Positions 47,195 through 59,900 are shown, numbered from the stretch's first letter. The stretch: DNA of 64,000 nt from Alviniconcha marisindica (GCA_018857735.1 JABMCL010000979.1:1763501-1827500), one strand, 5' to 3'. The notes: generated by a model not told the origin, from the sequence alone. Made by a program: numbers and translations.

Positions 47195-47530
47195 TCAGAG
47201 ACGGTGAGATGTGGGCGGGCTTGGCAAAGTGGTAAGGTGTTAGGCTGGTATTGGTAAGCAGAGACTACATCAGTTTGATTCCCTCGCATCCAACCTGTAG
47301 CGTGCTCGGTCCTCAGCTGTAGGCTGGCTACCACTCTTGATGTTGCAAACATCAGTGTATTATTAACACCAGCATTATTATCATCAACATCATTATCATC
47401 TGAGCTGGTGAGGGATGAGCCAGTTTGGCCTAGCGGTAAGGTGTTAGGCAGGTAAGCAGAAGGGGTTGGGCTCCATTCTGCTTTGACTCTCCCTTCCCTT
47501 CAAAAAGGTTGTGGTTTGTGGACACTGTCT
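47195..47530 (+). mobile_element. Composite (dimeric) SINE, + copy
   Basis: Two different tRNA-like heads in tandem. The first (47,213 on) has A-box-like tggcaaagtggtaagg and B-box-like agtttgattccc. A tca/att-rich linker and ctgagctggtgaggg follow. The second head (47,411 on) has tttggcctagcggtaagg and matches the SINE at 53,228, but is cut off after gacactgtctcgtg. The same order recurs inverted at 52,345-52,818. Confidence 0.8.
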
Positions 47531-47784
47531 CGTGCCCAGAAATGGATTGGGGGGAAGTGGGAGGAGGGGGGAAGAGCAAATCTTCTGGTGCAGGTCCACA
47601 TTCCCAGTCGTCAGCTGCTGGCATGCACTTCTCTCCTCACGGACACGGTTGTTCCACCATGGCTGGGCTGGGCTTCCCTTCCGCTTGCACACGCCCTGGA
47701 GGAAATGGGACAGTTGCCTGCGAGTTTCTGTTGCTAGGAGTAGGATGTGCACGTGCATGTCACAGCCAGTTAGCGCTGTAAGTG

Positions 47785-48052
47785 CACCACTTTGGTAGAT
47801 ACTCAAAACGTGCTGTGTAAAGTAACAGTCGCGCTCACTGAGCGCCACATGCAACTAGAGTGCAGCGAGTTTGCTCAGCGGCAGAGAATAGTGCTTTGTA
47901 AAAGTGAACAGTTAATCAGCTTTGGTGGATATTCAAAATGTGCTGTGTAAAGTAACAGTCACGCTCACTGAGCACTGCATGCAACTAGAGTGTAGCGAGT
48001 CTGCTCAGCAGCTGAGAATAGTGCTTTGTAAAAGTGATCAGTTAATCAGATG
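47785..48052 (+). repeat. Two-copy tandem repeat, about 130 bp
   Basis: Unit from tactcaaaacgtgctgtgta to agaatagtgctttgtaaaag and cagttaatcag, repeated once with about ten differences. Confidence 0.9.
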
Positions 48053-49823
48053 GAGGTGGTGGTGGGGAAGGGGGAGTTGGGGGCTTAAAAGCAGTGGGCT
48101 TAAAAAGTTTAAGGTTGTAGGTAATAAATGACTTCTTAAACCAGTATTGTTCAGCAGCTTTTAGCACTGGTTTTTACTTTGGACATTTTGAGATTCAGAG
48201 AGATTCTTCTGCTTCTTTCTTTATTAATTTCTTTTAGACTTCTTCCATTGAGAATCCCATGAGACTATGTAATGAGGAGTGCGTGTCCATCACTGGCCCT
48301 GATGTTGTCTGCATTGGCCTTTTCTCCCAGGCTGTGAGTGGCATTGTATCAAACTGTGCACCACTGGGAATTGTGCACCACCGCTGACCTTCACACTTTT
48401 GTACTAGGTGACCTAGACCTCAGATCAAGATCACAGAGGCATTGGATTGGTGGAACTAGAAGCGAGAATTGTGTTATTATTCTGTAACTACATATCAAGT
48501 TCAAACCGTGCATGGTCAGGACCAGTACAAGTATGATTGTGCGAAGGATGTTTCTCTCTGTGTGTAGCTCATTGACAAAAACTTCAGGGTTGGCTTTTCT
48601 CTAAGACGCATACCGTCCAGAAGTCAAATGAAAAGTTGTGTTTTCTTCATAGGTTTGTCTCAGACTTTGTATGATTTTTTGTTTGTTTTTGTTTTATAAA
48701 TACAGCATTGACAGGAATGCCTTATGTATTTATAATGCTTTTAGTGACATTGCCTTGTGTTGAAAACAAACAGGTGTGCTCCCTGCAAACATAGTTGGAG
48801 TTTCTCAAACATTGACTTTGGCATAAATCCAAGGTCACAGTGGCTTTGGAAAGGTCAAACGTTGATAGGTTTTGTTACATAATATGAGCAAGACGCAGGG
48901 CACAGTGTTCCTGATGACTTTGGGGTGTATTTTGGGGATACATTTGACCTGAAAGTCAAGGTGGGAAAGGTAATGCCAGGAATAACTCATTCTTCACCCT
49001 AGTTTCCGTTTCCATACTGCATCTCACTTTCACCCTAATGCACCTGACCTGGTTGACTGGGTCTTATTATGAAGCAGCTGAAGCAGTCGTTGTTTATGTC
49101 CCTTGATTACTTTCTTAGTCAGTGGTGTATATAATTTATATGTATTATATACACACTGCAGATTGTGAGTCACTTGAGCTTTGCTCCTCTTCTGCTGTTT
49201 AATGCTAGCCAGCTCTCTTGTTTACACTTGCAACTGAACATAGATTTCTGTTTTTGCTTGGATTTTATTAAGACAAATAGTCAAGTAATTAAAAAATAAA
49301 AACTACTCTTGTCAGTGACTATAGCACTGAATACTTTGTAAAGGGTGGTTTTTATTCCAAATTTATTATTTATTAATTGATTTTTAACTTTTTTGTTTTT
49401 TTATTCTTCTTTTTTAAGCAGATCTTAGTAGGCTGGGAAGTTTTCTCTGTGGTTTGGATAACACTGGCTCCTTATCAGATTCATAATTGTCGTGGTGTTT
49501 GTCTCTCTGTCCACATGTAGTGTACCACATGAAAAAAAAATGGCTTAGTCGATGGATTGGATTCGTGCGTCAATTTTCTATTGCTGTACTGTGCGTTGTT
49601 CAGTCTCAAAAGTTGTTTGGCAGCATTTTTCTGTCAGAAAATTGTTCCATTTATTTTTTGAAGAAAAAAGAAATATGTTGTATATTTTCCCTGACTGTGT
49701 ATAGTGTTGAGTTTATTCTGTGTACATAGACTGTTGACAAGTTTGCATGATTGTGATAACAGACTGAATAAATGTACAAATAATGACGCTGGGTTTGTCA
49801 GTGGCTGAGTTGACTGTCAGCAC

Positions 49824-49825
<2 letters not shown>
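48053..49825. other. Non-coding, T-rich DNA
   Basis: No exon recognised. The stretch up to the AATAAA at 49,767 has a 3'-UTR-like look, followed by a long TG tract. Confidence 0.5.
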
Positions 49826-49888
<63 letters not shown>

Positions 49889-49895
49889 ATGCATG

Positions 49896-49959
<64 letters not shown>

Positions 49960-49983
49960 CGTGTGTGTGTGTTTGTGTGTGTG
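49826..49983. repeat. (GT)n microsatellite
   Basis: About 155 bp of TG with a short CATGCATGCG interruption. Confidence 0.97.
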
Positions 49984-50929
49984 CAAGCATACACAATAAT
50001 GTACATCTTACTTAAGTTTATGATGATATCTATGCGCTCGGCAAAGCACAGCGCTCCACCCTGTCTCTCAGAAGTTTCCCCAATGTCGTCGGGTGCTTCC
50101 CTTTTTCTGTGCCTCTCTCCTCCAGGCGATCAATAGTTTGACGTCCTTTGCTTTGCGCCCGCAGGTAGTGTCTCAAGCTCCTCAACACTTCTCATCTTCC
50201 GAAACATGATGTATGCACTTCTAGACACAGAATCAAACACCTGAATTTGAGAACAGAAACAGAGACAAAGGCAACGGGTTTAAGATTCTTCGTATTAAGA
50301 CTACTGATACCTATAACTGTTCACTCCAACGGCCATTTAGACACAATCAACAAGCAGTCAGAAACACAATACACGATGGCTGGAGATGGGGGTTGTTGGT
50401 GAGGTGGGGGGGGGGGGGGGGGGGATATAAGTCGTTGGTGCAATGTCCTATGTATCTAGGCCTAATACTGTTTTTTTTTTATGGCAGTTCTAGCAATTTC
50501 TGCAATGGATTAATAAAGTTGTATCTTGCACAAATTTGTATCTTACAATACTGACTCCACTCCACTGAACATGTGCCAGTCAAACGGGTTTGTTCGTCCT
50601 TCCAAGTCCAAGACGCTCAGCATCAACCGTCAAGGTTGATCAGGGCGGTTGAGGCTGGTCTACAACAGATGCCTGAAGATGCCACTCTGCGCCTGAAGCG
50701 GTCGGTTACAGAACAAATGGGGTGGAGCACTGCCACAGACTGACCCGGCTGCCTGTGATATGATATCAGAGTTGTGATCAGAGTCACTTAGGCTGAAAAG
50801 CCTTTATCTGGTCTTTGCCGGCCTAAGCTATTCTGTCCTAACTTTCAACACTAAGGCCACCGCGGAGAGTCCCTGTGGAGATTCCTGATGTAGAATCAGG
50901 ATCAGCAGAACCAGAGACGCCTGCGAAAA
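49984..50929. other. Non-coding spacer
   Basis: No gene seen. Poly-G run at 50,405-50,424. Confidence 0.6.
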
Positions 50930-51525
50930 CACCAAGGCTTGGGCTGTGTCGCAACACACTGACACCAGCAAGAACGCCAAGGCTTGGGCTTTTTGTCACA
51001 ACACATTCACACCAGCAAGAATACCAAGGCTTGGGCGGCGTCACAACACATTCACACCTCCAAGAACACCAAGGCTTGAGCGGCGTCACAACACACTGAC
51101 ACCTGCCAGAACACCAAAGCTTGGGCTGTCACAACACACTGACACCTGCAAGAACACCAAGGCTTGGGCTTAGTCACAACACACTGACACCTGCAAGAAC
51201 ACCAAGGCTTGGGCTGCGTCACAACACACTGACACCTGCAGGAACACCAAAGCTTGGGCTGTGTCACAACACACTGACGCCAACAAGAACACCAATACTT
51301 GGGCTGTGTCACAACACATTGACGCCAACAAGAACATCAAGGCGTGGGCTGTGTCACAACACGTTGACACCAGCACGAACACCAAGGCTTGGGCTGTGTC
51401 ACAACACACTGACGCCAACAAGAACACCAAGGCTTGGGCTGTGTCACAACACACTGACGCCAACAAGAACACCAAGGTTTGGGCTGTGTCAGAACACTTT
51501 AACACCAACAAAAGCACTAAGGTGA
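50930..51525 (+). repeat. Minisatellite, about 13 copies of a 45-bp unit
   Basis: The unit is aacaccaaggcttgggctgt then gtcacaacacactgacacca then gcaag. It is a multiple of three and stop-free in several frames on both strands, which explains the long ORFs (15-residue periods). No start, splice or family context supports coding. Confidence 0.95.
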
Positions 51526-51655
51526 CAATAAAATGTTGCTATACGGTGCATAGTAATACGGGGACTACTTTCAACCATGATAAGCTCCTTGCATAACAAC
51601 ATCCACCTCCGAAAGACGGCATATAGCTGTCTAGATGGCGGGATTATATATATAA

Positions 51656-52183
51656 ATTGACAAATTTAGGCATTTCCACAGGGTGAGAGGAGTGCGTGTG
51701 ACTTTATAATATATGGCATTTCTACAGGGTGAGAGGAGTGCGTGTGACTTTATAATATATGGCATTTCCACAGGGTGAGAGGAGTGCGTGTGACTTTATA
51801 ATATATGGCATTTCCACAGGGTGAGAGGACTGCGTGTGACTTTATAATATATGGCATTTCCACAGGGTGAGAGGATTGCGTGTGACTTTATAATATATGG
51901 CATTTCCACAGGGTGAGAGGAGTGCGTGTGACTTTATAATATATGGCATTTCCACAGGGTGAGAGGATTGCGTGTGACTTTATAATATATGGCATTTCCA
52001 CAGGGTGAGAGGACTGCGTGTGACTTTATAATATATGGCATTTCCACAGGGTGAGAGGACTGCGTGTGACTTTATAATATATGGCATTTCCACAGGGTGA
52101 GAGGACTGCGTGTGACTTTATAATATATATTATAAAGTCACACACAGTCTTCTCACCCTGTGGAAATGCCTAAATTTGTCAAT
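51656..52183. mobile_element. Inverted-repeat element with an internal 46-bp tandem array
   Basis: Left end attgacaaatttaggcattt… and right end …aaatgcctaaatttgtcaat are inverted repeats of about 58 bp. Between them the left arm's inner 46 bp (ggcatttccacagggtgaga, ggagtgcgtgtgacttta, taatatat) is repeated ten times, starting 51,669 and ending 52,128. The right arm is a single inverted copy of the same unit. Confidence 0.93.
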
Positions 52184-52344
52184 ACGCATACCAGGTGACA
52201 AACAGAGTGTATCAGCTCGGAAACACTACAACTGAAAAGACCACTGACAACAAGGTGACCATAATTGAACCATGCTTCGGCATTGGACTCAGCTCGTCCC
52301 TAATATGTCAACTGACATCTGAGGACATTAAGCAACACTTTAAG

Positions 52345-52597
52345 ATTATAATTATACCTGTCGCTACACTGTCACCACCAGAATGACTCCTGCATTAAGA
52401 TGGGCAGCGATGAGAGCCAATTTATTTTTCATTACCTGTGAGGAACGAAGTCACAAGACCAGTCAGTGTCCACAAACCACAACCTTAGTCTGAAGAGAAA
52501 GGAGAGCCGAAGCGGAATCGAGCCGCGGCCCTTCTGCTTACCAGCCTAACTCCTCACTGCTAGGACTGACAATCCGGCTCATTCCTCACCAGCTCAG

Positions 52598-52639
<42 letters not shown>

Positions 52640-52818
52640 CACGCTTAACTTGATAATACAGACTGTTTACAACGTCAAGAGTGGTAGCCGGCCTACCGCC
52701 GAGGACCGACCACGCTACAGGTTGGACGCGAGGGAATCGAACTGATGTAGTCTGCTTACCGATACCAGCCTGACGCAATACCGCTAGGCCAGACCCGCCC
52801 ACTTTCACCGTCTCTGAT
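52345..52818 (-). mobile_element. Composite (dimeric) SINE, - copy
   Basis: Reading the bottom strand: first head with A-box tggcctagcggtattgcg and B-box agttcgattccctcg, an (ATT)n run (52,598-52,637), ctgagctggtgagga, then the second head with gctcgattccgcttcggctc and the SINE body (gcccatcttaatgcaggagt). Same architecture as 47,195-47,530. Confidence 0.82.
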
Positions 52819-53227
52819 TAAAGTCCGTTTTATTGCCTGTGGCGGCTCGGCGCGGCACTCTCGGTGGTGGGTCCAGTTCCACAAGCTAAATCAGCGCGAC
52901 TGTTCCTGATCCAAGGGAAACAACCAGGCTATAATAGCGGTAGATAATTTAGATCAAATGTGAAATGGCTTCTCTCCCTTGACTAGCACGCCCGTGTGTC
53001 CTTTTCCCGTTTGATACTGCAAGCAGTAAGTAACTCTTTTTTTTTTTTTTTTTTTTTTTTAAACAATAAAATATTACGCCCATGCAGGGGACAAATTCGG
53101 GTATGATATACAGGTATGCTTGGTACGTGGTCAGGTCAGACTAAGTCAAGTCGAGCGGCTCGCTAATGAACTGAAAGGGAAATTTGGGTCCCAGCACATA
53201 ACGACGAAAGACATAGGACCAGCGAGG

Positions 53228-53547
53228 TGAGCCGGTTTGGCCTAGCGGTAAGGCGTTACGGCTGGTTAGCAGAGGGACCTCGGTTCGATTCCGCTTCGGC
53301 TCTCATTTCTCTTCAAAAGTTGTAATTAGTGGACACTGTCTCGTGACTTTGTCCCTCACAATTAATGAAACATTAAAATGTCTCTCATCGCTGCCCATCT
53401 TAATGCAGGAGTCATTTTGGTGGTGACGGTGTGGCGATAGGTATATCAGTAATCTCCCTCCTCCTCCCCCCCCCCCAACCCCACTTCCTCCGGTCCCTAA
53501 TAAGCCTTATGGTTTCTGTGGACGTTAAGCACCATGTTTACTTACTT
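53228..53547 (+). mobile_element. tRNA-derived SINE, full length, with target-site duplication
   Basis: Head gagccggtttggcctagcgg (A box) and ggttcgattccgcttcgg (B box), body with ttgtaattagtggacactgt, gcccatcttaatgcaggagt, a C-rich stretch, tail ctgtggacgttaagcaccat ending gtttactta. Flanked by perfect accagcgagg at 53,218-53,227 and 53,548-53,557. Confidence 0.93.
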
Positions 53548-53838
53548 ACCAGCGAGGAGCACAAAGACTACACCAGGAACAGACACAACACCATACGCCT
53601 TCGCCCTGATATAATCGTACTGGTTGACTGGGCGTAAAGCACCAAGTTGCTTACTCTGCCAGGAATATAGCCTACATGTCCATGACGAGACTGGTAATTT
53701 TTCTTTCGGAAAAATTGATGATAGGCTACTATATTCGTACGAGGTCAGTGAGTTTTAGGACTCAGGAGCTGCTCGTGTGAAAGTCGAGGTGGTCATCCTG
53801 GGCTCCCCGTTCCTATTAGTCCGCACGGTTTTTGGGCA

Positions 53839-54159
53839 TAAGTAAACATGGTGCTTAACGTCCACATTTATTTAGGGACGGGGAGAAGGGGGGGGGGGGG
53901 GGGGGGGGGGATATGGAGGAGAAGGAGATTATATACCTATCGCTAAACTGTCACCACTGACCAGAATGACTCCTGCATTAAGATGGGCTGCGATGAGAGC
54001 CATTTTAATCTTTCATTAATTGTGAGGGATAAAGTCAGTCACAAGACAGTGTCCACAGACCACAACTTTTGAAGAGAAAGGAGAGCCGAAGCGGAATCGA
54101 ACCGCGGTCTCTCTGCTCAGTACCAGCCTAACGCCTTACCGCTGGGCCAAACCGGCTCA
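53839..54159 (-). mobile_element. tRNA-derived SINE, bottom-strand copy
   Basis: Same family as at 53,228 read from the bottom strand (tgagccggtttggcccagcg to accatgtttactta). The internal C-rich stretch has grown to a pure homopolymer (poly-G on top, 53,889-53,910). No clear target-site duplication. Confidence 0.9.
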
Positions 54160-54282
54160 CTGGTCTCTGTTCCAGGTAAAGCAACAAGCTGGACTTGTCA
54201 GCGAGTATATTCCCTTCTTTCAACTTTATCGGGTCTTTGGTACTAGCAGTGCCGCAATGTTTCTCTCTTATTTTCTTCTGAG

Positions 54283-54401
54283 GTGGCTCGTATGCAAGTC
54301 GGCAGCTGTTCTTTTCTCACCAGAACAGCATTGTTCCTGGGAGAACAACTGACATACCAGAGCCTGGACAGAGAACGCCGTCGTCACTGATGACAGCCAA
54401 G
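54283..54401 (+). other. Possible upstream exon of the monooxygenase (weak)
   Basis: There is a good pyrimidine tract and AG before 54283 and a gtaagc donor at 54402. One frame is open across all 119 nt (GGSYASRQLFFSHQNS and on) and ends in phase 0, compatible with the exon at 56288. The peptide matches no part of the family that I recognise, so this could equally be a 5' UTR exon or chance. Confidence 0.22.
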
Positions 54402-54709
54402 GTAAGCATAGGCCAACCCCATTATCTGCTTTCGTCCGGCAGAACTGTCGCCAGCAGTGGCCATGGCAGGGCGTTGTTTATCACGGTAAAACCGTAGGTA
54501 CAACGTTGAACACCAGGCTGTCTGGTCCGACAGAAACGAGGTATGATTTTCCACACAGGCACCCGAAATCATGCCGTAAATTATTTTTCGCGGCTGTGAC
54601 TGGCATTCTTCTCTGTGATTTTCCGTCTGGAACAATCACCATTTCTCTGTCATTTTCTCTGTCTCTTATTTAGTCCTAACACTTCAAGCTGTTTTCAGCC
54701 TGCCTCAAG

Positions 54710-55048
<339 letters not shown>

Positions 55049-55280
55049 TTGGGAGGAGAGGGGGACAATGTTTAATGACGACTTTGCGTAAATTAGTATC
55101 ATGTTTTGACGCCTGTTGTTTTTAACTTGAGTGTGAAATGTACGCGCCCCGGGCTCATTTGAGAAAGGGCGCTCTAAGACTCCGTACCCCACTATTGTTT
55201 TATAGAGAGTGCACAGCCTCCAGGCAGTCCTGGACTGCACACAATTTCCAAGTCAGACAGCGGACCCCGCCCACAAACTG

Positions 55281-55439
<159 letters not shown>

Positions 55440-55945
55440 AACAATAAAGAGAACTTTTCAGTGAACTAGCCTTGTCAAAACAGGTTTTGTCTTCAAAAGG
55501 GCCGACTTTTCTGCAACAGGCAGGCTCTTCCGAGTCGTCGAAGAGATCCAGTCAGTCAAACCTGAAATCACAAGTTTTGTTTTAAACCGAGTGCCACGTT
55601 ATTTTATTTTCGGCTGTAATCCTACTTTTGTCAGTAACAATTGACGGGACTCGATGTTGAGCACATCTTCAGGTCTCACAGCTGGTCTATACAGATGTAT
55701 ATCAAAGATGCAAGCCGATATCCAAGCTTTCAAGAGGTAACACTTGTTGTGTGCGTTTTTCATTGCAACGCTTGGATTAATGTGGGGAGGGTGGGGATTG
55801 GGGGAAGGGGAGGGGGAGTGGGAGTGCATTTTTGTGTCTCGACTGAAGCGAGTTTGTACAGTTTCGCTGCATTACACGGTTGACTGCGCGGGCGCTAAAT
55901 GAAACACCCAGTAACTGTAGCTAAGCGCTTCGATCATTGTGTGCC

Positions 55946-56273
55946 TGTGAGCCGGTTTGGCCTAGCGGTAAGGCGTTAGGTTGGTAAGCGGAAGGACTTC
56001 GGTTCGATACCGCTTCGGCTCTCCTTTCTCTTCAAAAAGGTTGTGGTTTGTGGACACTGTCCTGTGACTTTGTCCATCCTTCCTACTGAAACTTTAAAAA
56101 TGGCTCTCATCGCTGCCCATCTTAATGCAGGAATCATTCTGGCGGTGACAGTGTAGGGGATAGATATATAATCCCTCTCCCCCCCCCCCCCACCTCCATA
56201 CCCCCTTCCCCCCATCTCCCCGTCCCTAATAAGCCTTATGGTTTCTGTGGACGTTAAACACCATGTTTACTTA
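55946..56273 (+). mobile_element. tRNA-derived SINE next to a monooxygenase splice acceptor
   Basis: Full-length element of the same family (gagccggtttggcctagcgg, ggttcgataccgcttcggct, …ggacgttaaacaccatgttt). Flanked by perfect attgtgtgcc at 55,936-55,945 and 56,274-56,283, so the insertion is fairly young. The right duplication ends 4 bp before the exon at 56,288. Confidence 0.95.
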
Positions 56274-56287
56274 ATTGTGTGCCGCAG

Positions 56288-56461
56288 TGGTTCCTCTTCC
56301 TGTTGGCATGCCGGAACTTCCGGTGTCGCACGTCCGCCGCCAGCGACGTCAGCAGCTGTGCGGCGCTGGATGACCCTGCCGTGCAGCACTTCGACGTGCG
56401 GATTCCTGTCCTGCGTGTGCCGGACGACGCTTTGACGACGTACGTGTGCCAGGTGGTAAAG
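56288..56461 (+). CDS. Monooxygenase exon 1 (first visible): start of catalytic core
   Basis: Donor gtgagc at 56462; 58 whole codons, phase 0. The acceptor gccgcag sits 4 bp after a SINE target-site duplication. The second half ([25 protein letters not shown] region) is the family N-terminal strand with its conserved Thr-Thr-Tyr-x-Cys. The first half ([10 protein letters not shown] onward) is not conserved, so the true acceptor could be one of the AGs further in, around 56,350. Confidence 0.75.
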
Positions 56462-56634
56462 GTGAGCACCGCTCCCGGACTCCGAGCGTCTGTTTGCCAC
56501 ATGTATCTAGTCCGTCCTCCAGGACTTTGGAGTAAAGGTGCCGGAAAGCGATCGGGGCTTGAAGTGTTCCGGCACTGTCCCGCGTGTCAGTCTAGCCAGT
56601 GATCTGGGGAGACTAGGAAGGGGGGTAGGGAGGG

Positions 56635-56681
<47 letters not shown>

Positions 56682-56805
56682 GGAGAGAGGGGAGAGAGAG
56701 AGAAAAGGGAGAAGGAGAGGGGAGAGGAGGAGAGGAGAGAGAGAGAGGGGAGAGAGAGAGAGAGAGAGAGAGAAAAGAGAGAGAGAGAGGGGGGCGGGGG
56801 GGAAA

Positions 56806-56841
<36 letters not shown>

Positions 56842-56852
56842 AGTGGTGGTGT

Positions 56853-56933
<81 letters not shown>

Positions 56934-59900
56934 AACCCCGACTCCCAGAGGTTTTCAGTTAATACGTTGCCTTTCAAACAGCCTGTACATCAACTCCAAC
57001 AGAGGAGGATGTGTCTCTGGTGGAGCTTATGTACCTTGTATTCACTCGCATGCCAGGTGGGAGTTACCTCGGTTTAGAGTCTCATCCGAGTCTTGTGTTG
57101 TCTTGTGAGTTTCGAATCCTGAAAGAACTCTGCTGAGTCGGTCTGACGGGGGAATGCGGGACGGAAAGTTTGGCTTTGGGTATGTAGTGTATCGTCAGAA
57201 TGCTTGTGTGTGCGGGTGGCTCTGTCTCTGTGTGTGTCTGTTTGGCGGCTTTGGGTATGTTGTACAGGGCAGAAAAGTTTTTGTGTGCCCGGGTTTTTTC
57301 TGTCTCTGTTCTCGGGGTGTGTCTGTGGGTCCCGGGCCGTCTGGGGCTGTTTTCCCTTCCCCCTCTGTCTCTTCTGTCTCTCTGTTCGCCCTTTGCCCCT
57401 TTTGGGCTTTTTCTGTCTGTCCTGTCTGTCTGTCTGTCTGTTTTGTCTGTTTTTCCTTTTTTTCTGTCTGTCTGTCCTTTTCTCTTGTCCTTTTGTTTTC
57501 TTCCCCTCTCTTCTTCCTTTCTCTTCTCTGGGCTCTGTCCTTTTGTCTTTCCCCTTTTCTCCTCTTCCCTTCTCCCTTCTTCTTTTCCTCTTTTCCTTAA
57601 TAGTCTCTAGGGGCAAGATTTTTTCGCTTAAAAAAATACTTTAATTAATTATCGTTAGTGTCTGTTCACAGAGGAAGGGCCTAGCATGTATAGGCGTCAA
57701 GCGTAGAATTTTAATTTAATATACCATTCTCCGCTGCTGACCTGTGCCTTTGTGACTGGGCAAAAAATGACGGACTAGCAATGACGTCAGATTCCAGTTC
57801 CAATAGACCAGGACTTTCACGCTGTGGCTTTCCAGCCGTTGATAGACAACCATGACGTCATGCATCACATGATCCTCTTCACCTGCGACGGGCGTGACGA
57901 GCCGGGAAAGGTAATTTGGCTGTGGTTTTTTTCTCTGCCCCCCTCCTCTCTCGGCCTCCCCCTCTCTCTCCCCCCCTTTCCCCGCTTTTGGCCCCCCCCC
58001 TCCCTCTGCCCCCCCCCTCTCTCTGCCCCCCCATTCCCCTCTTTCCCCCCCCCCCCCCCCTGCCCCCCCCCTCCCCTCTGCCCCCCCCCCCCCTCCCCCC
58101 CTCCCTCCTCTCTCATACTCTGCCTTTCCCCCCCTTTTTTTTCTCTAACCCCCCCCACTCTCTCTCTGCCTCCCCCCCCCTTTTCTCCCCCCCCCCATCT
58201 CTCTCTGGGGCCCCCCCTCTTCCCCCCCTTCCCCTGCCCCCCCCCCCCTCTCCCCCTCTCTCCCCCTGCCTCCCCCCACCCCCCCCCCCCCCCCTCTGTC
58301 CCCCCCCCCCTCTCTGCCCCCTCTCTCTCTTTCCCCCCCCTCTCTCATACTCTGCCTTCCCCCCCCTCCTTTTCCCCCCCCCCCCTCTCTCTGTGCCTCC
58401 CCCCCCTCTCTCTGCCTCCCCCCCTCCTCTCTGGGCCCCCCCCCCCTCTCTGCCTCCCCATCTCTCTCTACCTCCCCCCCCTCTCTGCCTCCCCCCCCTC
58501 CAAAACCTTTCCCCCCTTTTCTCTGCCCCCCCCCCCTCCTTTTCCCCCTCTCTCTCTTAAAAACCCCCCCCCCCTCTCTCTGTCCCCATCTCTCTCTGCC
58601 TCCCCCCTCTCTCTCTGCCTCCCCATCTCTCTCTCCTCCCCATTTTTCTCCCGGCCCCCCCCCCCCTACCTCCCCATCTCTCTCCCCCCCAAAAAACCCC
58701 CCCCCCCCTCTCTCTCTCTGTCCCCATTTTTCTGCCTCCCCATCTTTTCTCTGCCCCCCCTCTCCCCTCCTTCCTCCCCCTCCCCTCCTTTCCTCCCCCC
58801 CCCCTCTCTAAACCCCCCCCTCTCTCTCTAACCCCCCCCCCCCCTCTCTCTAAACCCCCCCCTCTCTCCCCTGCCCACCCCTCTCTCACCCCCCCTCTCT
58901 CTGCCCCCCCTCTCTGGGGCCCCCTCTCTCTCTGCCCCCCCCTCCCCCCTGGGCCCCCCCCTCCCCCCTGCCCCCATCTCTCTCTGCCCCCCCCCCCCCT
59001 TTTCGGCCCCCCCCTCTCTCTCCCATAAACCCCCCCCTTTTTTTCCTTCCCCCTCTGTGTGCCCCCCCCCCCTCTCTTTCCCTTTCCCCCCCCCTCTCTC
59101 CCCCCCTCTCTCTCTGCCCCCCCCTCTCCCGCCCCCCCTCTCTGCCCCCCCCCTCCCCCCTCCCCCCCCCCCCTCTGCCCCCCCCCTCTCTCTCCCCCCC
59201 CCCTTTTCTCTCTGCCCCCCCCCCCCCCTTTTTCTGCCCCCCCCTCTCTCTGCCCCCCCCCTCTCCCGCCCCCCCCCCCTCTCCCGCCTGCCCCCCCTCT
59301 CTCCCCTACCCCCCCCCCTCTGTTTTTTCCTGCCTCCCCCCCCCTCTCTCCCGCCTCCCCCCCCCCCTCTACCTCCCCCCCCCGTCTCTGCCTCCCCATT
59401 TTCTCTGCCTCCCCATCTCTCTCTACCTCACCCCCTCTCTCTCCCCCCTCTCTCTGTTTCCCCTCTCTCTGCCCCCCCCTCTCTACCTCCCCTCTCTCTC
59501 TCCCCCCCCCCCCCTTTTTTTCCCCCCCCCATTCTCTTTCCCCCCCCATTTTCTCTGCCTCCCCATTTTTCTCTGCCTCCCCATCTCTCCCCCTTTCCCC
59601 ACCCTCCCCTCTGCCTCCCCTCTCTCTACCTCCCCCCCTCTCTCTAACCCCCCCCCCCCCCTCTCTTCCCCCCTCTCTCCCCCCCCCACCCTCTCTCTGC
59701 CCCCCCCATCTCTCTCTACCTCCCCCCCCCCTCCCCCTCTCCCCCCCCCAATTTTCTCTACCTCACCCTCTCTCTCTGCCTCCCCATCTCTCTCCTGCCC
59801 CCCCCATTTTCTCTTCCTCCCCTCTCTCTGCTCCCCTCCCCCCCTCCCCCCTCCCCCCACCCCCTCTCCCCTCTGCCTCCCTCTTTTTCTGCCCCCCCCC

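Larger units (their letters stand above)
40672..49800 (+). other. Probable SPEN 3' UTR followed by intergenic DNA
   Basis: No coding exon is recognised. Just after the stop the sequence is still GC-rich (to about 41,700), then becomes T-rich and UTR-like. Possible poly(A) signals are AATAAA at 41,781, ATTAAA at 44,761, AATAAA at 45,271 and AATAAA at 49,767. Two perfect Pumilio-type sites (TGTAAATA) occur at 43,076 and 43,402, so a UTR of several kilobases is plausible. The true 3' end cannot be fixed from sequence alone. The tract also contains a tail repeat at 45,709 and the composite SINE at 47,195. Confidence 0.4.

Noticed and set aside
50838..51596. ORFs with a 15-residue period
   Set aside because: The 45-bp tandem array is open in several frames on both strands, with no conserved domain or splice context.
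51669..52128. CRISPR-like regular array
   Set aside because: Units are directly adjacent without unique spacers, and the genome is eukaryotic. It is a tandem satellite.
53228..53310. tRNA gene
   Set aside because: The A and B boxes belong to a SINE head: it lacks a full cloverleaf acceptor match, is followed by the SINE body and tail, and has target-site duplications.
55641..55735. Possible exon with a gtaaca donor (…IKDASRYPSFQE)
   Set aside because: The upstream acceptor at 55,634 puts a stop in this frame, and the peptide matches no part of the monooxygenase family.
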